Assembly (NCBI RefSeq): GCF_900105245.1
Contig: NZ_FNSZ01000001.1
Span: 4,526,001-4,590,000, forward strand
DNA from: Streptomyces sp. 1222.5
GTDB taxonomy: Bacteria > Actinomycetota > Actinomycetes > Streptomycetales > Streptomycetaceae
Direction of reading: 5' to 3'
DNA: 64,000 nt
Shown: positions 1-9,200 of the stretch, piece after piece
Layout: each line of letters begins with the position of its first letter
Numbering within the stretch: the first letter of the stretch is position 1
Notes under the pieces: model-generated
Told to the model about the DNA's origin: nothing
The model's database searches: none
The model's input: the letters and a program-made list of their open reading frames with translations, nothing else
Made by a program: the position numbers and the translations under genes

Positions 1-125
1 CCCGGGTGGACGTCGTGGACGTCGTGGACGAACGGACCGGTCTCATGGACGTACGCCGGTACCCGGAAGTCGCGCAGCGTCGCCGTCCGCTCCACCTCGG
101 GTCCCTGACCGGCCCCCTGAGTCAT
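1..125 (-). CDS. 5' end of an unidentified gene, running off the window
   Basis: An ATG at 125 reads leftward off the window edge and gives about 41 residues starting MTQGAGQGPEVERT. A purine-rich GGAGGGG site sits 6 bases before the ATG, and third positions are G/C-rich as in real genes here, which supports this start. The fragment ends in a VHDV repeat and is too short for me to assign a family. It is transcribed in the same direction as the LacI regulator but is separated from it by a strong hairpin. Confidence 0.55.
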   Translation of the reverse strand, partial: MTQGAGQGPEVERTATLRDFRVPAYVHETGPFVHDVHDVHP

Positions 126-442
126 CAGACCCCTCCACCATCGCGCCGCATCTGCACCGCTTCGGACTGCCTGGTCGCAGCGGTCCACGGTGTCGTGCGC
201 CCATCATAGGAATGCGCGGCGCGACGTGTGATGACCCAGGGGTGGTGAATCGGAACAAGACTCCGGTTCGCTGCGGCATTCGCCCCGTTTGGGCAGATGT
301 TCGGACGGTCACCGGCCGTCTGCCGACGATCCCGTGCGCCCGCGGGCGCACGGGACGGGAGCACACCGACGGCCGCGCGCCCCGACCGTGCACCACGACA
401 CGCCCCCGGCCGCGGACCCTTCCCGCGCTGGGCCCGCCCGGC
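126..442. other. Intergenic region with promoter space and terminator
   Basis: I see no gene here. It holds the ribosome site of the leftmost gene, two hairpins (304-320 and 330-355) and the end of the LacI-family gene. The low-GC patch around 215-300 is the likely promoter region of the leftmost gene, but I cannot name a clean -35/-10 pair. Confidence 0.5.
330..355 (-). terminator. Hairpin terminator after the LacI-family gene
   Basis: A perfect 26-bp palindrome with 13-bp arms (TCCCGTGCGCCCG and its complement) lies 90 bases beyond the stop of the LacI regulator. A weaker stem, GACGG...CCGTC, at 304-320 may add to it. It has no T run, as is common in Streptomyces. Confidence 0.6.
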
Positions 443-1555
443 CTACTTGTCGTCCGGCGTGCGGGGCGGGCTGACCGTCGTGCGCGGGGGACGCCGCTGG
501 GAGGAGGTGCGCACGATCAGCTCGGTCGGTATCACCTGCTCGACCGGCTGGTTCGACTCCACGCCCTCGATGGCGTCGATGAGCAGCTGGACGACGGCGG
601 TGCCGATGCGGCGTGGCTTCAGGGACAGGGTGGTGATCGGCGGCTCGGTGCTGGCGTACACCGTGGACTCGCTGCAGCACACGAGCAGCAGGTCGTCGGG
701 GACGCGGAGCCCGTAGCGGCGGGCGGCGGCGAGCAGGTCCGTGCCGTTGGGGTCGAACAGCCCGTAGACGGCGTCCGGCCGGTCGGGGCGGGCGAGCAGC
801 CGGTCGGCGGCGACCGCGCCGGCGCACGGGTCGTGGGCGGGGTAGGCCTCGTAGACCGGGTCCTGGCCGACCCGCTCGCACCAGTGCAGGTAGGCGGTGG
901 TCGACAGATGGGTGTACGTGTCCGTCGACGTGCCCGTGAGCAGGCCGATGCGGCGGGCGCCGGCGGCGGCGAGATGGTCGAGGATGCCGAGGACGGCGGC
1001 CTCGTGGTCGTTGTCCACCCAGGCGGTGACCGGGAGCGAGCCGGCCGGACGGCCGTCCGAGACGACCGGCAGTCCCTGGCGGACGAGCTCGCTGACGACC
1101 GGGTCCTGGTCGGAGGGGTCGATGACGACCGTGCCGTCCAGGGCGACGTTGGACCACACGTCGTGGCGGGAGGTCGCGGGCAGGATGACCAGCGCGTAGC
1201 CGCGGGCCAGCGCGGCCGAGGTGGCGGCGCGTGCCATCTCGGCGAAGTACGCGAACTCCGTGAAGGTGAAAGGTTCATCCCCGTACGTGGTCACGGTCAG
1301 GCCGATCAGCCCCGACTTGCCGGTACGGAGGGTGCGGGCGGCGGCCGAGGGTCGGTACCCCAGCCGGTCGGCGACCTCGCGTACATGGCGCCGGGTGGCA
1401 TCCGGGAGCCGGCCCTTGCCGTTGAGGGCGTCGGAGACGGTCGTGATGGAGACCCCCGCGGCGGCGGCCACGTCTCTGATGCCGGCCCGGCCGGGCCGAC
1501 TGCCTCGACGTGAGGTTTCCGCGCGGCTCACCTGGTGCTTCCCTGCTGCTGTCAT
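443..1555 (-). CDS. LacI/PurR-family transcriptional regulator
   Basis: A 370-residue repressor of the LacI family. The N-terminal helix-turn-helix reads IRDVAAAAGVSITTVSDALN, followed by the hinge (RLPDATRRHVREVADRLGY) and a periplasmic-binding-protein-like sugar domain with the typical LIGL..., ARRIGLLTG and PDAVYGLFD elements. The ATG at 1555 was chosen because homologous proteins begin shortly before the HTH; an upstream in-frame start at 1621 would add a low-quality extension. TACTAT lies about 12 bases before the ATG with no clear ribosome site, so a leaderless transcript is possible. In S. coelicolor the gene at this position is, from memory, called rstP. The effector is unknown; a carbohydrate is the family norm. 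Confidence 0.85.
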   Translation of the reverse strand: MTAAGKHQVSRAETSRRGSRPGRAGIRDVAAAAGVSITTVSDALNGKGRLPDATRRHVREVADRLGYRPSAAARTLRTGKSGLIGLTVTTYGDEPFTFTEFAYFAEMARAATSAALARGYALVILPATSRHDVWSNVALDGTVVIDPSDQDPVVSELVRQGLPVVSDGRPAGSLPVTAWVDNDHEAAVLGILDHLAAAGARRIGLLTGTSTDTYTHLSTTAYLHWCERVGQDPVYEAYPAHDPCAGAVAADRLLARPDRPDAVYGLFDPNGTDLLAAARRYGLRVPDDLLLVCCSESTVYASTEPPITTLSLKPRRIGTAVVQLLIDAIEGVESNQPVEQVIPTELIVRTSSQRRPPRTTVSPPRTPDDK

Positions 1556-2029
1556 GGCGAGCCGATAGTAGGGCTCATGCAGTGGGGTAGTGCGGACGCA
1601 TATGCACGCGTTGACAGGCACGTTTCTGCATGGTCATCCTGTATCAACTGCCATGGAAAACAAGGAAGTTACGCGCTCCCATGCTAAGACGTGACTTGTC
1701 GACGCGCATGAGCCTGCCAAGTGCCCGATGTCTCGAAGAGGTCTCAACTCACCTTCACGGGTGATGCGCGCCACGGCGCAAGCCACCGGCGCATAGATAT
1801 ATGTATGGCGCGCCCCCGAAACGTGCGCCTTCGTACGGTGATGCCCCTGATGCCGGTGGGACGGACGAGCTTCACCCCGCGCGGTCCCGCACTCGTGCGC
1901 ATCGCCTTCCCGTAGCCGTACGCATTGCCGTCCCGCACCTGTTCGCAGCGGCGCCGAATCCTCATAAGGTGAGGAGTATTGGAAGCCGGCGGTGTCGACA
2001 GGCCGCCGGTGGTCGCGAGGAGGACTGCG
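1556..2029. other. Long divergent intergenic region, partly AT-rich
   Basis: This 474-bp gap separates the LacI gene from hisC2. It is less GC-rich than its surroundings and contains a run, tagatatatgtatgg, around 1794-1808. A 37-residue reading frame starts at the ATG at 1805 and stops at 1915 (MARPRNVRLRTVMPLMPVGR...), directly behind the AT-rich run, which could serve as a -10 element for a leaderless message. Codon quality is modest and I recognise no family. The region must also hold promoters for both neighbours. No tRNA or riboswitch is visible. Confidence 0.35.
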
Positions 2030-3109
2030 GTGAGCGAGATGAGCCCCAAGCTGCGCGCCGAGCTGGAGGGTGTCCCCACCTACAAGCCGGGCAAGCCCGC
2101 GGCGGCCGGAGGGCCGGTCGCCTACAAGCTGTCCTCCAACGAGAACCCGTATCCGCCGCTGCCCGGTGTGCTGGAGAGCGTCACCACGGCCGCGTGCGAC
2201 TTCAACCGGTACCCCGACATGGCGTGCACCGGGCTGATGAACGAGTTGTCGGAGCGCTTCGGAGTCCCGCTCTCCCACCTGGCCACCGGTACCGGCTCGG
2301 TGGGTGTCGCCCAGCAGCTGATCCAGGCCACCAGCGGACCCGGCGACGAGGTCATCTACGCCTGGCGGTCCTTCGAGGCCTACCCGATCATCACGCAGAT
2401 CAGCGGCGCCCGGTCGGTGCAGGTCCCGCTCACGCCGGGCGATGTGCACGACCTGGACGCGATGGCGGACGCGATCACCGACCGGACGCGTCTGATCTTC
2501 GTCTGCAACCCCAACAACCCGACCGGCACGGTGGTGCGGCGGGCCGAGCTGGAGCGGTTCCTCGACCGGGTGCCCTCTGATGTGCTGGTGGTGCTGGACG
2601 AGGCCTACCGGGAGTTCATCCGTGACCCCGAGGTGCCCGACGGTGTCGAGCTGTACCGGACGCGGCCCAACGTCTGCGTCCTGCGGACGTTCTCCAAGGC
2701 GTACGGGCTGGCGGGACTGCGCGTCGGTTTCGCGATCGCCCACGAACCGGTGGCGGCGGCGCTGCGCAAGACGGCGGTGCCGTTCGGTGTGAGCCAGCTC
2801 GCACAGGAGGCCGCCATCGCCTCGCTGCGGGCCGAGGACGAGCTGCTGGGCCGGGTCGGCTCACTGGTGTGCGAGCGCACGCGCGTGGTCGACGCGCTTG
2901 GCGCTCAAGGCTGGACGGTGCCGGAGACGCATGCCAACTTCGTGTGGCTGCGGCTGGGGGAGCGCACGGTCCCGTTCGCTCAGGCCTGCGAGAAGCACGG
3001 TGTGGTGGTCCGGCCGTTCCCGGGTGAGGGTGTGCGGGTGACGATCGGGGAAGCCGAGGCGAACGACATCTTCATGAAGGCGGCGGAGGCGTTCCGCAAG
3101 GAGCTGTAG
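2030..3109 (+). CDS. hisC2: Histidinol-phosphate / aromatic aminotransferase (HisC2, Pat-like)
   Basis: A 359-residue PLP enzyme of aminotransferase class I/II, HisC branch, acting in the cytosol. The N-terminal substrate motif [12 protein letters not shown] lies at residues 36-47. NPNNPTG is at 160-166, D190 and Y193 contact the cofactor, and K223 in [15 protein letters not shown] forms the Schiff base. Actinobacteria usually carry the true hisC in the his operon, and this second copy is often annotated as a phenylalanine/aromatic aminotransferase, so amination of phenylpyruvate or imidazole-acetol phosphate are both possible. The GTG at 2030 follows a GAGGAGGA site by 7 bases; upstream residues in the same frame look non-coding. 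It stands alone, facing the convergent gene at 3122. Confidence 0.85.
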   Translation: MSEMSPKLRAELEGVPTYKPGKPAAAGGPVAYKLSSNENPYPPLPGVLESVTTAACDFNRYPDMACTGLMNELSERFGVPLSHLATGTGSVGVAQQLIQATSGPGDEVIYAWRSFEAYPIITQISGARSVQVPLTPGDVHDLDAMADAITDRTRLIFVCNPNNPTGTVVRRAELERFLDRVPSDVLVVLDEAYREFIRDPEVPDGVELYRTRPNVCVLRTFSKAYGLAGLRVGFAIAHEPVAAALRKTAVPFGVSQLAQEAAIASLRAEDELLGRVGSLVCERTRVVDALGAQGWTVPETHANFVWLRLGERTVPFAQACEKHGVVVRPFPGEGVRVTIGEAEANDIFMKAAEAFRKEL

Positions 3110-3121
3110 GCGGCGCCTGCT

Positions 3122-3499
3122 CTACTCGTCGATCAGTTCCACCCGGATGGGGTCGCCGTCGCGCACGGTAGCCAGGACGCCGGCGTCCCCGTCCACGCTT
3201 CCCAGCACATTGCACGGGCTCGCGAGGCGGCACTCGGCCCCTCGCGAGATCGGTGTGGGCCCGTAGGGGAGGGCGAGCGCGTCGCCGTCCGTCCAGAAGG
3301 CCACCGTGCCCGGTTCCACGACCTCTCGGGCGTCCGTTTCACGTGAAACGGAGACTCCTGTGTCGAAATACACCTCCTTGCCCCATGTGTGCGCGGTCGA
3401 GGTGAGCGGCAGCGCCTTGGTGAGGGCCTGAGTGGTCGGGCTGTCTTCTTCGAGGGTCGCGGTGAGGTTCCCCGCGGGCCAGGAGATCCGTATCTGCAT
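3122..3499 (-). CDS. Small cyclophilin-like fold protein (DUF369/TM1367-type)
   Basis: A 125-residue protein. MQIRISWPAGNLTATLEED followed by PTTQALTKALPL, a central WGKEVYFDT and GDALALPYGPTPIS match the small cyclophilin-like family (TM1367/DUF369). These share the cyclophilin beta-barrel but lack proven prolyl-isomerase activity, so function is unknown. The ATG at 3499 is preferred over a TTG nine bases earlier; neither has a strong ribosome site. A perfect ParB site lies within the coding sequence at 3336-3349, encoding part of the VSVSRETD stretch. A 7-3-7 inverted repeat sits immediately upstream of the start. Confidence 0.7.
   Translation of the reverse strand: MQIRISWPAGNLTATLEEDSPTTQALTKALPLTSTAHTWGKEVYFDTGVSVSRETDAREVVEPGTVAFWTDGDALALPYGPTPISRGAECRLASPCNVLGSVDGDAGVLATVRDGDPIRVELIDE
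3336..3349. promoter_or_regulatory. parS (ParB binding site), perfect
   Basis: GTTTCACGTGAAAC is the 14-bp core of the conserved bacterial parS palindrome, here inside the cyclophilin-like gene. In Streptomyces, ParB-parS complexes cluster around oriC and segregate chromosomes during sporulation. Location within a gene is typical. Confidence 0.92.
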
Positions 3500-3508
3500 G
3501 GCGCGCAA

Positions 3509-3525
3509 TTCAACAAGATGTTGAA
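3509..3525. promoter_or_regulatory. Inverted repeat upstream of the cyclophilin-like gene
   Basis: TTCAACAagaTGTTGAA has two perfect 7-bp arms around a 3-bp spacer, ending 10 bases before the ATG at 3499. It could be an operator or an early hairpin in the mRNA. I do not recognise the binding protein. Confidence 0.4.
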
Positions 3526-3609
3526 GTCCCTGCCAAGGCCCTGACGCGAAGGCGAAGGAGGGACCCCCCTTCGATTGCCGAAAATCAGTGCGTCATAATA
3601 GCTTGTGAA

Positions 3610-3625
3610 TGTGAACGCGTTCACA
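3610..3625. promoter_or_regulatory. Rex operator (ROP) upstream of cydABCD
   Basis: TGTGAACGCGTTCACA is a perfect 16-bp palindrome matching the Rex operator consensus TGTGAAC-N2-GTTCACA. An outer arm pair, CTTGTGAA (3602-3609) and TTCACAAG (3620-3627), overlaps it. Rex is the NADH/NAD+-sensing repressor that releases DNA when NADH rises under oxygen limitation, and cydABCD is a known Rex target in S. coelicolor. A CATAAT box at 3594-3599 may be the -10 element, which would place the operator over the transcription start. Confidence 0.9.
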
Positions 3626-3707
3626 AGCGCGTCCCGTTTGCTCCGTATGCGTGCAGCAAAAGGGGCAAACCGCCGCTGTACCACGGCGTAGTAAGGAGAG
3701 TGACGAC

Positions 3708-5216
3708 GTGGACCTGGCTCTGGCGCCGGAGACACTGGCGCGCTGGCAGTTCGGCATCACCACCGTCTACCACTTCCTGTTCGTCCCGCTGACCATCTCC
3801 CTGGCCGCCCTCACGGCCGGGCTGCAGACGGCCTGGGTGCGCACGGAGAAGGAGAAGTACCTCAGGGCGACCAAGTTCTGGGGCAAGCTCTTCCTGATCA
3901 ACATCGCGATGGGCGTCGTCACCGGCATCGTGCAGGAGTTCCAGTTCGGCATGAACTGGTCCGACTACTCGCGCTTCGTCGGGGACATCTTCGGTGCCCC
4001 GCTCGCCTTCGAGGCCCTGATCGCGTTCTTCTTCGAGTCCACCTTCATCGGTCTGTGGATCTTCGGCTGGGACAAGCTGCCCAAGAAGATCCATCTGGCC
4101 TGCATCTGGATGGTCTCGATCGGCACGATCCTCTCCGCGTACTTCATCCTCGCGGCGAACTCCTGGATGCAGCACCCCGTCGGCTACCGGATCAACAAGG
4201 CGAAGGGGCGTGCCGAACTGACCGACTTCTGGGCCGTGCTGACCCAGAACACCGCCCTCAGCCAGGCCTTCCACACCCTGTCCGCGGCCTTCCTCACCGG
4301 CGGCGCCTTCATGGTGGGCATCGCCGCCTACCACCTGGCCCGCAAGAAGCACGTCCGCGAGATGAAGACCTCGCTGCGGCTCGGACTGATCACGGTGGTC
4401 ATCGCCGGTCTGCTCACCGCGGTCAGCGGCGACACCCTCGGCAAGGTCATGTTCAAGCAGCAGCCGATGAAGATGGCCGCCGCCGAGGCGCTGTGGGACG
4501 GGCAGAAGCCGGCACCGTTCTCGATCTTCGCCTACGGCGATGTCGAGAAGGGCCACAACACCGTGGCCGTCGAGATCCCCGGTCTGCTGTCCTTCCTCGC
4601 CGACGACAACTTCACCTCCTACGTCCCCGGCATCAACGACGTCAACAAGGCCGAGCAGCAGAAGTTCGGTCCGGGCGACTACCGGCCCAACATCCCGGTC
4701 GCCTTCTGGGGCTTCCGCTGGATGATCGGCTTCGGCATGGCCTCCTTCGCCATCGGCCTGGCCGGCCTCTGGCTGACCCGCAAGAAGTTCATGCTGCCGC
4801 AGGCCCTCAGGGTCGGCGACGACGAGGTGCCGCACCTGGTGCTGTTCAGGAACAAGGCGCTCAGCCCGAAGCTCAGCCCCTGGTTCTGGCGTATCGCGAC
4901 CTGGACCATGGCCTTCCCGCTGATCGCCAACTCCTGGGGCTGGATCTTCACCGAGATGGGCCGCCAGCCGTGGGTCGTCTACGGCGTCCTGCAGACCCGG
5001 GACGCGGTCTCCCCCGGCGTCTCCCAGGGCGAGGTCCTCACCTCGATGCTCGTCTTCACCGCGCTCTACGCGATCCTCGCCGTCGTCGAGGTCAAGCTGC
5101 TCGCCAAGTACGTCAAGGCCGGCCCGCCCGAGCTGACCGAGGCCGACCTCAACCCGCCCACGAAGATCGGCGGCGACACCCGTGACGCCGACAAGCCGAT
5201 GGCCTTCTCGTACTAG
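3708..5216 (+). CDS. cydA: Cytochrome bd oxidase subunit I
   Basis: A 502-residue multi-pass membrane protein, the haem- and quinol-binding subunit of the high-affinity terminal oxidase. RWQFGITTVYHFLFVPLT near the N-terminus carries the haem ligand His22. The conserved TEMGRQPWVVYG block and the ...RTRDAVSP-like segment after it are diagnostic. Length is close to the family norm, with a shortish loop before the GRQPW block. The GTG at 3708 lies 9 bases after AAGGAG; sequence further upstream is leader containing the Rex operator. First gene of cydA-cydB-cydCD, with a 15-bp gap to cydB. Confidence 0.96.
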   Translation: MDLALAPETLARWQFGITTVYHFLFVPLTISLAALTAGLQTAWVRTEKEKYLRATKFWGKLFLINIAMGVVTGIVQEFQFGMNWSDYSRFVGDIFGAPLAFEALIAFFFESTFIGLWIFGWDKLPKKIHLACIWMVSIGTILSAYFILAANSWMQHPVGYRINKAKGRAELTDFWAVLTQNTALSQAFHTLSAAFLTGGAFMVGIAAYHLARKKHVREMKTSLRLGLITVVIAGLLTAVSGDTLGKVMFKQQPMKMAAAEALWDGQKPAPFSIFAYGDVEKGHNTVAVEIPGLLSFLADDNFTSYVPGINDVNKAEQQKFGPGDYRPNIPVAFWGFRWMIGFGMASFAIGLAGLWLTRKKFMLPQALRVGDDEVPHLVLFRNKALSPKLSPWFWRIATWTMAFPLIANSWGWIFTEMGRQPWVVYGVLQTRDAVSPGVSQGEVLTSMLVFTALYAILAVVEVKLLAKYVKAGPPELTEADLNPPTKIGGDTRDADKPMAFSY

Positions 5217-5231
5217 GCCGAGGGAACAGTC

Positions 5232-6236
5232 ATGGAACTTCACGACGTCTGGTTCGTCCTCATCGCCGTCCTGTGGACCGGCTACTTCTTCCTGGAGGGC
5301 TTCGACTTCGGGGTCGGCATCCTCACCAAGCTGCTGGCGCGCGACCGGCCCGAGCGCCGGGTGCTGATCAACACCATCGGACCCGTCTGGGACGGCAACG
5401 AGGTGTGGCTGCTCACGGCGGGCGGCGCGACCTTCGCCGCCTTCCCGGAGTGGTACGCCACGCTCTTCTCGGGCTTCTACCTCCCGCTGCTCCTCATCCT
5501 GGTCTGCCTTATCGTCCGCGGTGTCGCCTTCGAGTACCGGGCGAAGCGGCCCGAGGAGAACTGGCAGCGGAACTGGGAGACGGCGATTTTCTGGACCTCG
5601 CTGCTCCCGGCGTTCCTGTGGGGTGTGGCGTTCGCGAACATCGTGCGGGGCGTGAAGATCGACCGGCACTTCGAGTACGTCGGCGGCGTCGGGGACCTGC
5701 TCAATCCCTACGCTCTGCTCGGCGGTCTGGTGACGCTCACCCTGTTCACCTTCCACGGAGCGGTGTTCACCGCCCTCAAGACCGTCGGGGACATCCGGGT
5801 GCGGGCACGGAAGCTGGCGCTGTGGACCGGCCTCGTCGCGGCCGTCGTGGCGCTCGCCTTCCTGCTGTGGACGCAGGCCCACAGCGGTGACGCCAAGAGC
5901 CTGGTGGCGCTGGTCGTCGCGGTCGCCGCTCTGACGGCCGCGCTCGTGGCCAATCAACTCGGGCGCGAGGGATGGGCGTTCGCCCTGTCGGGCGTCACCA
6001 TCGTGGCGTCCGTGGCGATGCTCTTCCTCTCGCTCTTCCCGAACGTCATGCCATCCACGCTCAACGGTGAGTGGAGCCTGACGGTCACCAACGCCTCGTC
6101 GAGCCCGTACACCTTGAAGATCATGACGTGGCTGGCGGTGATCGCCACGCCGATCGTCCTGCTCTACCAGGGCTGGACCTACTGGGTGTTCCGCAAGCGG
6201 ATCGGTACGCAGCACCTCGCCGAACCCGCACACTGA
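5232..6236 (+). CDS. cydB: Cytochrome bd oxidase subunit II
   Basis: A 334-residue polytopic membrane protein, partner of CydA. The N-terminus (WFVLIAVLWTGYFFLEGFDFGVG) and GPVWDGNEVWLLTAGGA are CydB hallmarks. It stabilises the haem b595/d site of the oxidase. The ATG follows an AGGGAACA site. It ends 51 bp before cydCD, a gap that contains one parS site and the first base of another, so transcription probably continues through all three genes. Confidence 0.96.
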   Translation: MELHDVWFVLIAVLWTGYFFLEGFDFGVGILTKLLARDRPERRVLINTIGPVWDGNEVWLLTAGGATFAAFPEWYATLFSGFYLPLLLILVCLIVRGVAFEYRAKRPEENWQRNWETAIFWTSLLPAFLWGVAFANIVRGVKIDRHFEYVGGVGDLLNPYALLGGLVTLTLFTFHGAVFTALKTVGDIRVRARKLALWTGLVAAVVALAFLLWTQAHSGDAKSLVALVVAVAALTAALVANQLGREGWAFALSGVTIVASVAMLFLSLFPNVMPSTLNGEWSLTVTNASSSPYTLKIMTWLAVIATPIVLLYQGWTYWVFRKRIGTQHLAEPAH

Positions 6237-6251
6237 GTCCGCCGAGGGTGT

Positions 6252-6265
6252 GTTTCACGTGAAAC
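6252..6265. promoter_or_regulatory. parS (ParB binding site), perfect
   Basis: GTTTCACGTGAAAC, flanked to the full 16-bp form TGTTTCACGTGAAACA, lies in the cydB-cydCD gap. The next parS starts only 38 bp further on, making a close pair. Confidence 0.95.
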
Positions 6266-6287
6266 ACACCCTCTGGGCCGAAGGGGC

Positions 6288-9200
6288 ATGTTTCACGTGA
6301 AACCCATCGATCCACGCCTTCTGCGCTATGCGCGTGCCACCCGCCTCTTCCTCGCGGCGGTCGTCGGTCTGGGTGCCGTCGGCGCCGGACTGGTCATCGC
6401 GCAGGCGATGCTCATCGCCGACATCGTCGTCGGGGCGTTCCAGCACACGCAGTCCGTCGCCGAACTGCGCACTCCCCTGCTGCTGTTGGCCGCCGTCGCC
6501 GTGGGGCGATCGGTCGTCGCATGGCTCACCGAACTCGCGGCCCACCGGGCCGCCGCAGCGGTGAAGTCGGAGCTGCGCGGCCGCCTTCTCGACCGTGCGG
6601 CCGTGCTGGGCCCCGGCTGGCTGAGCGGACAGCGGACCGGTTCTCTGGTCACCCTCGTCACACGTGGCGTGGACGCCCTGGACGACTACTTCTCGCGCTA
6701 TCTCCCGCAGCTGGGGCTCGCGGTGGTCGTGCCGGTGGCGGTGCTGGCGCGGATCGTCACCGAGGACTGCGTGTCGGCGGCGATCATCGTCGGCACGCTG
6801 CCGTTGATCCCGCTCTTCATGATGCTGATCGGCTGGGCGACCCAGTCCCGGATGGACCGTCAGTGGCGGCTGCTGTCACGGCTGTCCGGGCACTTCCTGG
6901 ACGTCGTCGCCGGCCTGCCCACGTTGAAGGTGTTCGGCCGGGCCAAGGCACAGGCCGAGTCCATCCGCCGGATCACCGGCGAGTACCGCCAGGCCACCCT
7001 GCGCACCCTGCGGATCGCCTTCCTGTCCTCCTTCGCGCTGGAACTGCTCGCCACGCTGTCCGTCGCCCTGGTCGCCGTGACGATCGGTATGCGGCTCGTC
7101 CACGGCGACATGGACCTCTATATCGGCCTGGTCATCCTGGTGCTGGCGCCCGAGGCCTATCTGCCGCTGCGGCAGGTGGGCGCCCAGTACCACGCGGCGG
7201 CCGAGGGTCTCGCCGCCGCGGAGGAGATCTTCGCCGTGCTGGAGAACCCGCTTCCGGTGTCCGGCTCCGGCGCGGTGCCGCCGGCGGGTGCGGTGGCGTT
7301 CGAAGGGGTCACCGTGCGCTACCCCGGCCGGTCGAGTGACGCGGTGAACGGAGTGTCCTTCGGTGTCGCGCCCGGCGAGACCGTCGCACTGGTCGGGCCG
7401 AGCGGCGTGGGCAAGTCGACGCTGCTGGACGTACTGCTCGGGTTCGTACGGCCCACCGACGGCCGGGTGCGGATCGGGGGAGCCGAACTCGGCGCCCTCG
7501 ACCTGGAGCAGTGGCGGTCGCGGGTCGCCTGGGTACCGCAGCGCCCGCATCTGTACGCGGGGACGATCGCGGAGAACGTGCGGCTGGCCCGGCCGGACGC
7601 GGACGACACGGCCGTACGGCAGGCCCTGCGGGACGCGGGCGCGCTGGAGTTCGTGGACGCGCTGCCCGAGGGTGCCGGCACGGTGCTCGGGGAGGACGGG
7701 GCCGGCCTGTCGGCGGGGCAGCGGCAGCGACTCGCCCTCGCCCGGGCCTTCCTTGCCGACCGGCCCGTGCTGCTGCTGGACGAGCCGACGGCCGCCCTGG
7801 ACGGAGCGACGGAGGCGGAGGTCGTAGCGGCGGTACGGAGGCTCGCGGTGGGCCGTACCGTGCTGCTCGTCGTGCATCGGCCCGCGCTGCTGGAGGTGGC
7901 CGACAGGGTGGTGCGGCTGCGGGAGGCGCCGGAGTGCCGTGGGGAGGCCGGGCCTGCCGAAGGGCCCCGCTCCCCGGACCCTGTGTCCCGTCCGCTCGCC
8001 GATCGGCTCGGCGTGCTGGAGGCCCAGGCGCCGGGGGAACAGCCCGGTCCGATCGCGGGCGGGCCCCGCACGGGGGTGCTCGCCAGGGTTCGGGGGCTTG
8101 CCGGGGCACGGCGTGGCCGGCTGGCGCTCGCCCTTCTGCTCGGCAGCCTCGCGTTCGGCAGTGCCGTGGGTCTGATGGCGACCTCCGGCTGGCTCATCTC
8201 GAGGGCCTCGCAGCAACCGCCGGTGCTCTATCTGATGGTGGCCGTCACCGCGACGCGAGCCTTCGGGATCGGGCGGGCCGTGTTCCGGTACGCCGAGCGG
8301 CTGGTGTCGCACGACGCCGTACTGCGCATGCTGGCCGATACCCGGGTCGCGGTCTACCGCCGCCTGGAACGCCTCGCCCCCGCCGGACTGCGGACCGCCC
8401 GCCGCGGCGATCTGCTCACTCGGCTCGTCACGGATGTGGACGCGCTGCAGGACTACTGGCTGCGCTGGCTGCTGCCCGCCGGTGTGGCCGTGGCCGTCTC
8501 CGCGGTCTCCATCGGCTTCACGGCGTGGCTGCTGCCCGAGGCCGGGGCCGCCCTCGCGGTGGGGCTGCTGGCGGCCGGCGCCGGTGTCCCGCTGGTGACC
8601 GCCAAGGCGGCTCGGCGGACGGAGCGGCGTCTGGCACCAGCCCGGGGCGTGCTCGCGACCCGGGTGACCGATCTCCTCACCGGTACCGCGGAGCTGACCG
8701 TCGCCGGCGCGCTGCCCGCCCGGGTGGCCGCCGCTCGCGGGGCCGACGGCGTCCTCACCCGGATCGCCTCGCGCGCCGCCGCCGTCACCGGGCTCGGCGA
8801 CGGACTCACCGCGCTGGTCTCCGGCCTGACGGTCACGGCCACCGCGCTGCTCGGCGCCCGGGCGGTGGCGGACGGCCGGCTCGACGGCGTGACGATGGCG
8901 GTCGTCGTCCTCACCCCGCTGGCCGCCTTCGAGGCCGTCCTCGGACTGCCGCTCGCCGTGCGGTACCGGCAGCGGGTGCGGCGGAGCGCGGAGCGGGTCC
9001 ACGAGGTCCTGGACGCGCCGGAGCCCGTGCGTGAGCCCGAGCGGCCCCGGCAGGCACCCGCCTCGCCGTTCCCGCTGGTGATCAAGGACCTGGCGGCAGG
9101 GCATCCGGGGCAGCGCGGGGACGCGCTGGCCGGCCTCGGCCTCCGGCTGGAGCAGGGGTGGCGGATCGCCGTGGTCGGGGCGTCCGGCGCCGGCAAGACG

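Noticed and set aside
1611-1646. TTGACA at 1611 as -35 of a hisC2 promoter
   Set aside because: No acceptable -10 lies 16-18 bp downstream; TATCAA is about 25 bp away and the site is more than 380 bp from the start codon.
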